A DNA stretch of 64,000 nt, from positions 20,865,755 through 20,929,754 of the forward strand of contig CM043868.1 of assembly GCA_023846275.1 (NCBI GenBank), in the 5' to 3' direction. The notes under the pieces were generated by a model that was not told the origin of the DNA, ran no database searches, and was given only the letters and a program-made list of their open reading frames with translations. Shown piece after piece: positions 27,395 through 40,900 of this stretch. The stretch's first letter is position 1; every line of letters begins with the position of its first letter. The position numbers and the translations under genes were made by a program. Source of the stretch: Vanilla planifolia (taxonomy: Eukaryota > Streptophyta > Magnoliopsida > Asparagales > Orchidaceae).

Positions 27395-28540
27395 ATTGAT
27401 ATATTTATGTGTTACTAAAATTTTATTATGCAAATGAAAGTATGAAAATGAAAACAAGAAAAATAATAGAAAATTAATGGAATAGATATAAGAGTAGGCT
27501 AAATTAATTATGAGGTAAAAGAAAGGAATATAAAACTAAAACTTTGGTTTTCCTTAAAACCACAATTTCATGATAAAAAAGTGTCATTAATAAAAAACAA
27601 AGATATAAAAGAAAAATAAAATTGAATTAGTAATAAATTGAGTAATGAAAGAAAAACAAATAAAAATAAAAATAAAGAACATTAGTAGTGAACTTCGCTA
27701 TAAGAAAAAATAAAGATGTAGGATAAGATGTAAAGCATAATATGACACTGGTAGCATACCAAGATTAAATGATAAAAATTATGGCATAATAGAATTAAAA
27801 TAGAATAGGTTATTGATAAAAAGAAAGTTGAAAATATGAAAAGTTTTAAAAAAGAAAGAAAGAATAAGAAAAAAGGGATAATTAATTGGAATAAATATGA
27901 AATAATTATATATATCTATATAATAATAGGAAGTGATAATAATATATAAGAATATTTAACACTAAACTTTATTCTAATGTGGTAGGATATTATTGATATT
28001 TAGACTCACATGAATATTATATGTTATTGGTGTAATTATGTAATTTTATTTTGTTCTTTATATTTTGACTATTTCTATTAATCTAAATGTCATGCTTTAT
28101 TTAAATTTATCCATGTGGTAACTTATTATTTTTTTTTTGCTTACATGATAAGGTATGCAATTAATATATAAATAATATAGAACAAGATGATAGTACTAAA
28201 CTATATTTATTACATATTCATTCTTAGATATGAGCAGGCCTTTTGTCGAACAAAGTGGTGCACCACAACCAAGATAGCATTAAAATTATAATAATTTGAA
28301 CATTAACTTGTAGTTTTTTCATTATGAAATCTAAAAAATAAGCAAAGAGTAAAAAGTTTATTTGAATTTCAATTCAATAATGTATAGAGTGACAAATTTC
28401 AAAGTACTTTTTTCTTATGTGTTTTTATTATTCCCTTTTTATTTTTTTATATTATTTTGTATTCATTTTCATTATAATGTGTTTTTTAATGCCTTAGTTT
28501 TTCTATTGTGATATATTGTTAGAATTGGAAATGAGGATAG
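26870..28540. other. AT-rich intergenic DNA
   Basis: A purine-rich, AT-rich stretch with many short A-rich runs and one long TA microsatellite. No coding sequence, RNA gene or element end was recognised. Confidence 0.6.
27307..27391. repeat. Long (TA)n microsatellite
   Basis: An 85-bp uninterrupted alternating TA run, the longest in the window and likely to vary in length. Confidence 0.95.
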
Positions 28541-28543
28541 ATA

Positions 28544-28753
28544 ACCAAGTGGACATAATCATTAGATTACTTATTCATTATATGAATAATTCATAACAAG
28601 AGTTTAAATCCCTCTCTCTTTGATCTCTTTATATATGTATGTGTGTGAACTAAGTGGACTAAAGCATGAGATTATTTATTTATTATATGAATCATCTATT
28701 TCGAGAGTTTGAATCCCTCTCTCTTTATGCCCCTATATATGTTTATTTGGGTG
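28544..28753 (+). repeat. 105-bp tandem dimer, possibly tRNA-derived SINE-like
   Basis: Two units start at 28,544 and 28,649. Each has an A-box-like AC(C/T)AAGTGGAC and, about 56 bp downstream, a B-box-like GAGTTT(A/G)AATCC (28,600 and 28,705). These are followed by CTCTCTCTT and then a TATATATGT tail. The two boxes at this spacing recall a tRNA-derived RNA polymerase III promoter, as in plant SINEs. No 3' poly tail, target duplication or foldable tRNA body is evident. It could equally be an old minisatellite that resembles one by chance. Confidence 0.45.
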
Positions 28754-31150
28754 TGTGGAATGATAATAAGTTATTGTTTATGCAATTACTTAAAGTTGAT
28801 GACATTTTTAATGCTATGCGAAATTATGAAAAAAATAAATGTTATATTTATATATATATGTGAGAACTAGAAGTAACACAATCATTCTTCATCTACGAAA
28901 AACAGTTAAAGTCTTCCAATTTTCCTACATAATTATTTTGATTATTGAGGAATTATAAATGTTTGTGTAAAGTGTGACAGAGTAATTGATTGTATAGTAG
29001 GTGATATTTAGTAGATTTTAGGAATTTAGAATTTTTTTGTATTTAAAAAATATCAGATAAAATTATGAAAAATGAAATAATAAAAAATTTAAAGAATTTG
29101 GAAGTTTTAGAAAATTATTAAAAATAAAATGTGTCAAGCGTTGTTAGAATCCATCACACAGAATTGACTGGTTTAAATGAGTATTCTTCCAAATGAATCA
29201 AGCTAAGCTTAAACAATATCATATCAAGTCATACATAAACATGATGTCAAGTTCCTCTTATATATAAAGCTCCCACATATGTGGAGTGTTGCTCCCTTCA
29301 TAATGCATGAATAAAAAACTATCATAGGTATTGCTAATAAATCACTTCCTATTTCATCCACGATTCACTCACAAGTTGAGTGCTTTAGTAGATTATACAT
29401 GGTGAAAATATCATGAAATCCTAAGGAGTCCAAGTTAGGCTTACAATGCCATCTAATGATATTGTCAAACAAATTAGTCTAATCAACCTGGATGTAAGTG
29501 TAAGACATAGTGATATATTATAGTTAATTATGTTGAATAGAAAGTCCTCATAATATAAAGCTATCAAATCTTAAATAGTTGTATGTTGTTATTTGAGTAT
29601 GGATACCATTATGGTTGCATAAAAATACCCTTGGGGAGATTAGATTCCCCCAAATGTATGAATCAACTAGGCTTTAATTAGCAATTTTTTTTGCATATAT
29701 TAAAGGCTACAAAATGTTCTTACATCACTCTAGAAAACACAGCTCACAAAAATCCTATGTAAGGCAATTGTACAATGCAATTGGTTCAATAGAAAATACA
29801 AGTAGTCGAACTACTTCATGTAGTTAATCAATTACTTAGGGAAAATTAATGTGACCTGAAAGCTCACTTGCCATGGACTTAACCATCAAATAAGGCTTAT
29901 AAATATATTAATAACATGTTAAAATATTAGAAACGAATAAAGATGTCTAATTCTCATTTGAATTTACTAATTCATAAATAATATTTCTAATAGGCACACA
30001 ATACTTTAGAACACTTTTAAACATCAAAAATAAAAAAATATATACATATACAATATCATTATGCTCATTAGAAATCAAAGAATAGTCTAGTACGTTATAA
30101 ACCAGGGTATTATACTTAACATAATAACAATAATATTTTTTTTATTATATTACAAGTGTCCTTAGAAAAAATGTTGAAATTTTTTAGAATTGTTGGAAAT
30201 GCATTCTTTTGGCTTGAATTAATCTTGGTATATTAAGGCATCCATTGGATAGGCATGAATTATTTCTGACAAATAGATTGCTTCATTTAATTTATTTTGA
30301 GCACAAAAGCATGATATTGAGTACCAATGACCAATCTTGATGTCCTAGATATGTTCAAATTAAGTAGAAGCATATAACATATTTGTATATATGAAAAATA
30401 TATTGAGACAATATAGAATAGGTGAAATATTTTAATAAAATTAAAAAAGTGAAAAAATGTAATGACTTTTTCAATATTTTGGTGTCATTTGTGAAATAGT
30501 TTTAGTGTGATAATAAATCTTCAGACAATCAAATCAAAATGCTATTGACTCTAAGTTTTTGTTTTATTATTAATAAGTTAACTCAGAGATGAATATGAAT
30601 TGTTGACGAAGAAGATGACAAAAAGATGGAAAATCCAATGCGAAAAGATGACAATATAAAAGACAAATGAGAAATTAAGATAAAAATAGTCTGAAAAAGA
30701 GACGAATAAAATAATAAAGGTTCACAAAAAAAAAAAAAAAAAAAAATAGAAGTGATATACAAAAATTTGTTAAGAGGATAATCCATGAGTGAACTAGAAT
30801 AAAAAAAAAACACAAGGTTAAATAACAAATAAGTAGCATAGAAAATAGTGATTTTGATATTTAATGTATAACTTTAAATATTTAAATATTGTTTTTATAA
30901 TTTTGATAGTTTAGAAAAATATCGTCAATAATAATCAAGTTGATTTACCCTTATTGTGTTAGTATACAAAAATATAAAAATAATTAAAAGTAATTTAAAG
31001 CTTTTTTCAATAATAATATTTTTAGTTTTATTTTATTAGATATTTTTAAATTTACAAAATTTAAAATTAAAAAAATAGCTTTTTATTTGTTTATTATTTT
31101 TACATATACAAATACACATATACACAGATATATATGTTAAGAAACTTATA
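28754..31150. other. Intergenic DNA upstream of the cyclophilin gene
   Basis: AT-rich DNA without a supportable gene. A 21-bp poly(A) tract lies at 30,726-30,746. The stretch from 29,130 to 29,900 has more even composition but no recognisable domain on either strand. Short open frames at 30,583-30,828 are low-complexity Phe/Ser-rich translations of A-rich DNA. Confidence 0.6.
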
Positions 31151-31422
31151 ACCAAAGAGAATCATGGAACTTTCTCATCTTCATCACCCAAAATGTTAAT
31201 TGCTCTCCTGCCAGTTTTCTAAGATCTCCGGGCGGGTTGGCTAGGGCATCTGCTGCATCCCCACCAATGCACCTCTATTGCAGTTCTGCTTGATAAGATC
31301 AAGCTTACCACCTCCTTCGCTCCCAATTCACATCCTTGCCAGTGGCTTTCCTCTGAGGCGAGGGCCGTGGCTCCCTTGCCCACCACCTTTCGCCACTCCG
31401 GTACTTACAAATCGCCACGAGA

Positions 31423-31428
31423 CACGTG
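31423..31428. promoter_or_regulatory. G-box core (distal)
   Basis: CACGTG in the context ACACGTGCC, about 410 bp before the start codon. Such sites bind bHLH and bZIP factors, and with this flank the site also fits an ABRE. Its function is inferred. Confidence 0.4.
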
Positions 31429-31686
31429 CCCGTAAAGGCCTTCTTGCCTGTGGCTGTCCGCCAGCTCCTTCACTTTTTCCGATAGACAAATTCTACCTTT
31501 TCTTTCTCTGCTAAAGAGGATTTTTCATTCCATCATGTTGCACTTGCCTCTTTGGTCTTTCAATTCCAAGTTTCCTCGATGGCCAACGAATACGATCTAG
31601 TGCCGTTTCCTCCTGCTCAGGATACCTCGCTCATGTTCTTTATTCAGTGGACACTCTTTGTACTGCTGCTTAAAGCTAGGTTTGGC

Positions 31687-31692
31687 CACGTG
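31687..31692. promoter_or_regulatory. G-box core (proximal)
   Basis: CACGTG in the context GCCACGTGAC, about 145 bp before the start codon. Its flanks are closer to the strong bZIP-type G-box than those of the distal site. Confidence 0.45.
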
Positions 31693-31790
31693 ACTTCTCC
31701 AAACTTCTGATCACTCGTGCATTCGAGCATTCCGCAGCTGTAGAAATTACTGGCGAGTGACTGGCTAAACCGGCCAATTGAATCGGCTTG

Positions 31791-31809
31791 GAGAGAGAGA
31801 GAGAGAGAG
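31791..31809. repeat. (GA)n run in the presumed 5'UTR
   Basis: A purine-strand dinucleotide run ending 24 bp before the ATG. GA runs near plant transcription starts can act as GAGA-type elements; here it is only suggestive. Confidence 0.7.
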
Positions 31810-31833
31810 GAAAGGCGCTTTAGATTGGTAAAG

Positions 31834-31931
31834 ATGTCGGTGATGATTGTGACTAGTTTGGGCGATATTGTTGTGGATCTGTACACTGAACGCTGCCCCT
31901 TAACTACGAAGAACTTCCTCAAACTTTGCAA
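31834..31931 (+). CDS. CYP59: Exon 1, residues 1-32 plus two bases
   Basis: It starts at the ATG in AAAGATGTCGG and ends at donor AA|GTACTT. It encodes the first strand of the cyclophilin barrel and [12 protein letters not shown]. The next exon completes a Lys codon. Confidence 0.95.
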
Positions 31932-34900
31932 GTACTTCTCTCCTTTGCCGTATTTCTATCCCCTTTTGAAAATTTAATTCTTCTTTTCTATGTTATGTGC
32001 ATAAATGTGGTTGCATGCGTGCTTTTTTATTAAAAAGATTGAGCTGTAACTTGAAGTGGGTGCGGCACTTCATGAACACATGAATGTGATAGTGTAGAAA
32101 TTGGCTTGGATGTATGAGAATAATATTTTAATTACGGTGTAGAATAATATTTTTTATTCTTCTATCGCAATTAATATGAAACCATGGAGAGCAGTGCAAA
32201 CATTTGTGCATTATCTTTATTAGTCATTAACAAACGATGAAGTTTCATGAGAAGCGCTTTGGTGGAACAAAAAGAGAAAAAATATGCTCTAAAATATGTT
32301 TAAGTTATTATCGAAATGTAAATAGTTGATTTAGATAAACATGCAGGTTTTTCTTGATAGGAGTGCTACAGGATTGGTTTTTAATAGATAAAACATTTTA
32401 AGTACTTGATCTACTGGCTAAAAAATGTGGTTATAGAATTGAACACAAATGTTGTGTTTAAAGCTTAAGCTTTTTAGATGAAATGCCTCAGTGATATTGT
32501 TCAATGGCTGGATACTATTGAGTTGAGCTAAATTTGTAAGCTAACAATTAAAGTTAAACGCACCATATTTAAATACTGGAAATCTTAGAATTCACTTAAA
32601 ACAAAGTTTAGGCGAAAATGATGGGAATGTTGAGATGGAAATGTGGTAAGCCTAAGAATGGTTAATTTGGAAATAACTTTTTTGAAGACAAAAGCAATAT
32701 CATTTTTTGAAAGTGAGGAAGTAGAACATAGGTTTTATTGATTTGAACATATATGACAAAGGGCAAACAATGTAACAAAATTTTTTTATGGAGAATTATT
32801 TTTTTCAAAGGGTTATAAGGAAAAGAAAAAAATATTAGAAATGGTGCAGAGTATTTTTTTAATAGGATTAGCTTCTTATGCCACTTTGGTAAAAAGAAAA
32901 GCCAAGCTAGGTTTATTAATCGATTTAAAAACCTGCAAACCATTTAGTGCAGGTCTTCAATTCTCATAAAATGAATTCTGTGCTAAATATTGAGAACAAT
33001 GGTCAAACATCCAAGATCAACTTTTTGTTCCATTTTAATTTCATCAAACTGTCAGTGGGCTCTTGCTTTGCTGGCATCCTCTGTCTTCTTGTCTTCCAAG
33101 GTGAGGGTAGTTCTTTAATCCTCTGGAAAGTAACAAAGAACCATGATAGGTTCATAATTCTATTTTTCATCACTGGGTATGACACTAATAAGCAATATTG
33201 TATTTTAAGCTCCAGCGTTAAACTTTTTTTTCTGCTTGCTAAAGCTAATTTTGTTTTCACAGGAGTTTCTTTTCTTAGTTTCACTATTGTTGTACTAAAT
33301 GACCTAATCTATTGTTATCTTGTGGAAGCAATATGTAAAATGCTTGCAAATATAATAATATATTAAGAAACTATGCTTATAGTTGTTGTGCTGCCAACCA
33401 TCTTTGTTCTGGATGGAATAGTAATTCCAGCAGTTGCTTTGTATTCGATGCTTGTTAGTTTCAGTGTTGTTATACAAAATGACCTTATCTATTATTAACT
33501 CAGGAAGCAATATGTAAAATGCATGCAATCATAATTATATATTGAGTAACTATGCTTGTCATTATTGTGCTGCTGACCATCTTAGGTCTGGATGGAATAG
33601 TGATTTCAACAGTTGTATTCAATGCCGACTATTTTCAGGAGTTAGTTATGTAATGAAACTTTGATGGTTATATGAATATCCTAAGTATGAATGAGATGAA
33701 TCTTTGTTTTTTCAAACCATACTTTTAGTCCTGTGATGGGCAATTTATGGCACAGTTTTCTTGTTGAATCCTATGTGTATTGATTTTTCCTGGATGCCGC
33801 CTATTGTTTTCCCTTGACATTTTAGATTATATTTAGAGACATTGGTTCTATTTCTTGATTCATTTTATACAATAAAATAAAATGCTATTGAAAGTTTGAA
33901 CTTCTTTGTTCTTCTCCTTCAACCTTGTATTTTTATGGTTTGTTTTTTTACTGGTGTTCTAATTGTTGTTCAGTAAAACCCTTATTTTAGCTTTTATCTT
34001 TGTAATTCCTATGAAACTTCACACAGTGTGTTACCTTAATACAGAAATTATGGTTTCAAATTCAGCCACAGCATGTGGCTACCGTAGTCTTTTGGAGGCA
34101 TTTATTTTTTTGGCGTCATTTCCTTTTATTGCTTTAATCTTTAGGCATATATGTTGTCATTGTTAATGCTTCTAGGTCACATACTTACTGTGCACTTTGA
34201 TGAATGCAGGATGAAATATTATAATGGTTGCCTGTTTCACACAGTTGAGAAGGACTTCATGGCTCAAACTGGTGACCGCACTGGAACAGGCACTGGTGGC
34301 GACTCTGTTTACAAGTCAGCATTTTTATACTCACATGGTTATTTTAATATTTCAACTTGACTGTTACTTTTGGTATTAGACAGCAAAAAATACCAGGTCT
34401 TATCTTTTTGAAATAACACAGATTTTTGGACTTTTGAGTCCTTATTTTGATACAGTTTTTTGGCACTTGTGTTACATTTTAGCTTTCTATTGAGGCTTGA
34501 TTGTAGCCTTGGACATCCTTTCGTTGATCCCTTACCTTTCCTGTCATTTGCCTAAATTCTAAATGATCATGCGGCAGCAGGATGTGAAACTAGATAGACT
34601 TCGCTTCACTCTCCTCCCTTTATGAAGCAAATATAATGGGCAGAAGATAATTGAGAGAGAGTATTCACTGATACTTCGAGAAAAGTCTAAATACACTGAT
34701 TTTTTATGTTTGTTTTACTTTAACTCTGTTCCTTTTTATGACTGTACCACAACTTAGTCTGAAAGCTTGCTTGAATGGTACAGGTTTCTTTATGGTGACC
34801 AGGCTCGTTTTTTTGAGGATGAAATTCATCCTGATTTAAAGCATTCTAAAATTGGTACTGTTGCAATGGCTGGTGCCGGAGAAAACTGCAATGCATCTCA

Positions 34901-37900
34901 GGTACTTTTTGTTAGTCCACAATATTTTTGTTTAGATCCCATTCATGTGTGTTCTTGTTAATCTTAGAAGATCTAACTGCCATAGACTCTTCCAGTAGCT
35001 CACCTTAGTCTTTTTTCTTGGTGTTCTTGGTGTTTTTCTGTCATTGATGCAGGAACTCTGTTCCAATGCTAAGTGGAAGTCAAAGCTGTGAATTAAGATG
35101 ACAAAGCACCCTAGAAATTTCTTTATTATGTCCTTAATAATGATAAATCCATCTATTTTTTTTTAGTTTAATTTGTGGCTAGTGGTTGGTTTATGTGTTA
35201 GGATCCCATGGAATATGCATCCATTTCTCCTTGCCTCCCTCTTGTTGATGCATTTTTCTTATTGCAGCCCTAATTATGTTTCATCAACTACTTTTAACTT
35301 GAGTATTTTGCTTATAAAGCCAAATGGTCTTGAGCGTTATGGAACCGTAAGCTATATAACATGTTACTGCATTTGAGTTAGTCTTTTAGCTCAAATTAAT
35401 GCTACCCGAACTACTTTCTTTGTACTGGAAATTGTTCTTGATGAAATCAGTGATGTCTTGTTTTATCTCGCATTAATTTTTTTTCTTTGATGTACTTTGA
35501 ACCAGTTCTACATTACACTACGAGATGGCATAGAATACCTTGATGGTAAACACACAGTAAGCATATTTCATGACCATGTATATTTTATTTGACTTTCCCA
35601 ATCTTGAGCAATCTAACTTTGGCATTTAACTAGGTTTTTGGCATTGTTGAAGAGAAAGAAAGCTTAGACACCTTAGCAAAGATAAATGAAGCCTATGTTG
35701 ATGATAAAGGTAGACCATTCAAAGACATCAGGTAAGTTTCAATTTCACTAGTCTTACTATTTTTTGGTGCTTTGCATTATTTGGTTTATCTTTCTCTGAA
35801 CTGTTTCATCTTCTGCGATTTGTATCTCACTTTTTCCATATGCATCTTTTATCTATTATTGACTTTCTGAAGCTTCTATTGCTTGTTTATATTTGGCGTC
35901 TTTGATAAATTGGATAGCAACATGATCAATAAATTTAATAGCAACATGAAAGTAGAAAATATGAGACTGCACAAAATTCTTTGTATGGTGTACCATCTTT
36001 GATTTATATCTTTGATTCTTGTCCATTTTACTTTGGTACTTGCTATTAACATTGTTGCATGGAAATATAGCAGTTCTTTTTCTTACATGGAAGAATACCA
36101 ACACATTAATCTAACTTATCTCAAATCCCTTCTTACACATTATATCTGTATGCACATGTGACACAATACAAAAGAAACATTATTGGAAGAACACTAAAAT
36201 CACAGTTTTACTGGTTGGTTGTTCAAACCACTCTAGTCCTTTCTTTGGATGATGATTTTGTATACTGGTGAGTAAACATAATGACAGTTGTGTTTCCTTT
36301 CTTTAGCATTCTTTTTCTTACACCACTCCTTTAAAGGTTTTGTTCTAACGGGGTATTGTGGAGTCCCATTTTGTTAGACTAGCATCCTTCACTTTGAAAC
36401 ATTGTGAAAGTCCATTGTTCCCACCAAATGCCAACATCCTTGCCATCTTGTTGGAGAAGAGAATTTTTTGAAAATGCCCTCTTTTCATTATCCATGTTTC
36501 AAGGTTCATTATAACCTTTTCAACATGGGCACTAGAGCAAGAAATAGGATTTCTCATTTCATGAATTGATTGCATGATTGTGAAACACAATTAATTGATT
36601 GTACTATCTTGAAATGCATCAAAGATAGAAGTGCAGAGAGAGAGTTGTGTGAATTCTCATATTGAGTTACTTGGGGAACAATCCCATATTAGATGTCAAT
36701 TAAGTTCTAGTATGGTGTTATGTTCCCCACTAGATGACATCTTTTGTTGAAATTTGATATGTTTAGAAATAGATTGGTTTATATTATGTGACAGAATTGA
36801 GAGCTATGTAAAATATGATTTCAAAGCTTAAGGAATCATGCCATCCATTGACCAATGAACAACATGACTCATGGCCAAAACCACAAGTGCTGGAAGAATT
36901 TTCTGAATTAGCTTCTTGCTGAATGGAATCATAATAAGAAAGGGAAGCAGAGCCATAATAATCATGGCAATAAGGTTTTCCCTTGAAGGTGTTCCCCCCA
37001 CAGAAAATTTGGTTTATTTTGCTCATGATTGTAGTGAGAAGGTTAGAAGTGAATTGTTTATGATTTGCTATTTTTCAATAGATGATTATTTTCTGTTTTG
37101 GACTATGGTTCAGCAGCCATAGACTGCATAACCTGCAAATGGAAGGCATTTGTTGAGTTCCGTCAAGTTCTCATTGGAAGCAACAAAAATTTGTATTTGT
37201 AGGAACACAAGTGTAAAAGTACTATATTTTTATGATGTGTTGCATGCTCCTGAGATCAGAAAAAGGCAATCGCTGTTCTTGTTCTATTGAATATGAGTTT
37301 TTTTGGTTTTATTTAAATGTGGTAATGTAAGCTTGCACTCAAATCCTTTGTTTTGTGGATTTCAGCATAGGAATGGTAAATTTATTGTGTTAGACACAAA
37401 ACCTAATATGATTGTTCTTTTTTTATAATTTCTTGACATATATAAGTGCATATATATATATATATTTGTGTTTGTGTATTTATGTATATATGTATTGTGC
37501 ATATATATCCTATGATTTGCCAATCAAGATTAGGGTTTCATAGAACAAATAGGTTGGTGAAAGGGGGATTATTAGGTTTTACATAAACCTAAATCTTTCC
37601 ATATGTGAAAGATATTTGCTAGTTTAAGGAAGCTAAAGAACTGTTCAAGAAAGAAAGAGGTCATTGATACCGTCCAACCCAGCTCAATGTGTGTTAATGC
37701 TTGTATTTCATCACTTGTACAAATGATTGCTCGAGATTTCTCGAAGTTTTCTTGATTCCTTAAAAAGCTGACATGTATATTGCTTTAAAAAATTATATCT
37801 TGTTAAGAATCTAATAAACAAGAGAGTAAGATAGAGGTCATGAATATTTGATCATCAATTGAATAATCTATATGATAATAGAGTTATGATTTGTTTTATG

Positions 37901-40900
37901 ATCACTTAGGTAAATCTATTGATGGTTTGTGAGAGATGCTTATTAACTATGACATATGTTCTTAACATCATGCCTTCAAAACTGGTCCAACCTACTTATG
38001 AGTCAGACTATACAAAAACAAGAGTTGATTAATGTTTGACCTTAATTGGTAATGGCATATATTGATGTTCTTTGATGAAATTTTAGAAAGTGATTTCCAA
38101 CAAACAAAAGGTCACCTTTATATTATATGTAGAACACTCCAAGTGTTGTTCTTTCATTGGTGAAGACAAAAGCATTGTTGAGATGGTCCAAACTACTTAT
38201 GAGTCAGACTATACAAAAACAAGAGTTGATTAATGTTTGACCTTAATTGGTAATGGCATATATTGATGTTCTTTGATGAAATTTTAGAAAGTGATTTCCA
38301 ACAAACAAAAGGTCACCTTTATATTATATGTAGAACACTCCAAGTGTTGTTCTTTCATTGGTGAAGACAAAAGCATTGTTGAGATGGTTTTGTGATGCAT
38401 TTTTTAATAGGATGGATTTCTTAAAAGATTTGTGGTTTGATTGACATCTAGTTTTTTAAAATAGATAATCAAGTAAACTTTGGTCTTGTTGATCCAATTG
38501 GAGGAGTTAATATTTTGTCAGCTTAGAATAGTTGTATTAAAATGCATGACGTGTTAATCCTAAGGGTTTGTTGTCATTTTGTAGATGTTCTATTTAGTAA
38601 TAAACATGTTTGATAGAATCTTTAAGTTTTGATGAATGAAAATTTATAATGGAAGCATCGTTAGGTTTAAGATGTAGACAAATGGAGATCACAAAGGAGG
38701 AAATTGGTTTGATGAAACTAGATTAAGTATAGAGCTTGGTTGATTGCCCTCTTGTTAGAAAGTTTATTGGGAATAATTGAATTTGTTAGATTAAAATTAA
38801 GTCAAATTGACCCATTGATAATTGTGAAACTCTTGCATTTGCTAGAAGATTTTTAAGAAAAATTTGTTGTGAAAATAATATGGTCTCTTCAGATTGAAGT
38901 TCTTTCGTTAGAATTATTCTAGTTGTGGTGGCTTAGTAATAGCTTAAGCAATAACAATTAGATGTTAAGGATGTTTTTTGAAATTGTGATTTAGAGTACG
39001 AAAATTATATGATTAAAGTTGTTGTTTTTGAGATTGAATAAGAAGATTATAGGGTTTATAAGCTTCACAAGCCCATTTATTAAACCTTAATGTTGTTAAG
39101 TTTTTATGATTGATAAATTATTAATATGATCATTGCATGTTCACAAGAGGTGAAATGATGATTTAGTTTTATTATCACTCGATGTCAATTGGATTTTGCG
39201 ATCCAATAACAATAACTTGATAAAAAACATAAAAGTTTGGTTATCCTTTAACTTTGAAATAAAGGATATGAGTGAAGCTATCTATATCTTGGAAAAGATC
39301 AATGAAAACAATTTTAGGAAAATGTTATGACTTTATCAGGAGACCAATATTAAGAAAATGTTAGCAAAATGTTGTGTGCTAGATTGCAAATATGTGGATG
39401 CCCCATTGGAGAAGAACACATGTTTGAGTTAGGAATTGTGTTTATGCACTAGACATGTGAATGATGAAATATCTAGATTTTATACAATGTAATTTGATAT
39501 ATGTAGTGATGTGCATTGGACTTGATGTACGTCATGTGGTTTGCATGGTTCACCACAATTATATGATTCTTGTGCATGCTCATTGGGAGGCAATGAAAAG
39601 GATTTTTAGCTATTTTAAAGGAACTATGGATTTCATGTGGTGTAGAGATTATGAATTGTGTTTGACTAGTTGTAATGATGCTAACTTTGCCTCAAGTTAT
39701 GTCTTCATGTTAAATATTAGTGTCATTTTGTGAAGTAGCAAAAAACAATCTTGTATGTCTATTTATTTTGAGGAATGAGTTCATGACATGTACATTAGGT
39801 GTTTGAGGAGCTTGATAAGTCTACTTGATTATGTGGGTACAATCACCTTTAAAAAGATCTTGTGATAACGTATTGTGATAGTTGATTGTATTAGCTTTTA
39901 TTAAGGGCTTAAAGTATCAAGGAATAACCAAGCATGACTTGTCATATATCATCATTCAAGAGATATAATGATCCACAAAGAGGTGGTCATGCAACACATT
40001 TCAATAACACATGTTGGTTGATTCAATTACTAAACTTTGACAAAACATTTTGAGAGTCATTTGGTTTGAAAATAATTCAAATCATTTTTTTTATTTGTGT
40101 AAGTCAAATTTGATGATAATTTTAATGGCTAGTCATTTATTTGAATTTAGCTTTAATTGAATTTATTTTTTAAAATATTGTTTTACTAGTTACAAGCATA
40201 TGGAATGATGCATGCTTATGGGATTGGAATTTTTTCTCACATGAGCATTTGCTTGTTACATTGGTTAAATAATTTGAAGCAGAAATTTCTTTTTGCAATG
40301 GGAGGAGTTGAGACAATCAAATAATGTTGTTTGTATGTATGCAAGAAATATAGAGATCCTTGTGTTTCACTCATATTTGGTAATCAATATCCCACCCCGA
40401 GCTTCCTTAGTTTGGTGATGAAAAGAAAGAAGAAAGAATACTCTCATGACAATCTCTAAATAAGTGTACCTTGTCTAAAATTTGTTGAATTTGATCGCAC
40501 CTTGATCCTTTTTGTGATCCCCTTCTTGCAAGGAGAAGAAACTGGGGTAGATGATGAAGCACTCATTGAGAGGGTGTACAACGTAAAATTTAGAGAAAAC
40601 AAATAACTTATTTTTGAATGATTTTATTGAATATTGAGATGCAAGGTTTCAATCCAGCAATCTTAGTAGTGAGTATCCTTGTTCACCCCTCATACGACAC
40701 CACTTAAAGCTATCAAGCACTAATCTTAGCTAAAATGTTTGAGTTCAACAAAGACATTGACAAAATTTTCTCAAGTCTTATTAGGCTTTTAGACCTTATA
40801 AGGATCTCTCTATATTTTAGTTATCTAGGAATGATTTCCTAACCCTTTTAAGGGGGCCCTTTTATACCTCAACAACATTATAGTTTTTGAAAAGATATCC

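Larger units (their letters stand above)
31200..31833 (+). promoter_or_regulatory. Promoter and 5'UTR of the CYP59-type gene
   Basis: Base composition shifts sharply from AT-rich intergenic DNA to a more GC-rich stretch, as is usual at a plant promoter. Two G-box cores, CACGTG, lie at 31,423-31,428 (in ACACGTGCC) and 31,687-31,692 (in GCCACGTGAC). A (GA)n run at 31,791-31,809 sits just before the start codon and is probably in the 5'UTR. I see no clear TATA box, which would fit a broadly expressed gene. The transcription start cannot be placed from sequence alone. An open frame at 31,278-31,514 has no recognisable homology and is not called as a gene. Confidence 0.6.

Noticed and set aside
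28544-28753. Possible functional tRNA genes
   Set aside because: Box-like words are present but no cloverleaf, acceptor stem or anticodon arm can be drawn, so at most a SINE-like relic.
31278-31514. 78-codon open frame upstream of the cyclophilin gene
   Set aside because: Pro/Leu-rich translation of a GC-rich promoter stretch, with no homology and no link to exon 1. Better explained as promoter/5'UTR.
31644-31931. 95-codon minus-strand frame over exon 1
   Set aside because: It is the antisense shadow of exon 1 of the cyclophilin gene and the 5'UTR.
32947-33366. 139-codon open frame on the + strand in intron 1
   Set aside because: No recognisable domain, hydrophobic T-rich translation, overlaps a tandem duplication, and lies entirely in a well-supported intron.
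34767-34961. Open frame starting before exon 3 and running into intron 3
   Set aside because: Its middle is exon 3 of the cyclophilin gene; the ends are intron read-through.
39461-39733. 90-codon frame as a host gene in intron 5
   Set aside because: It reads as copia RNase H sequence and belongs to the retroelement fossil.
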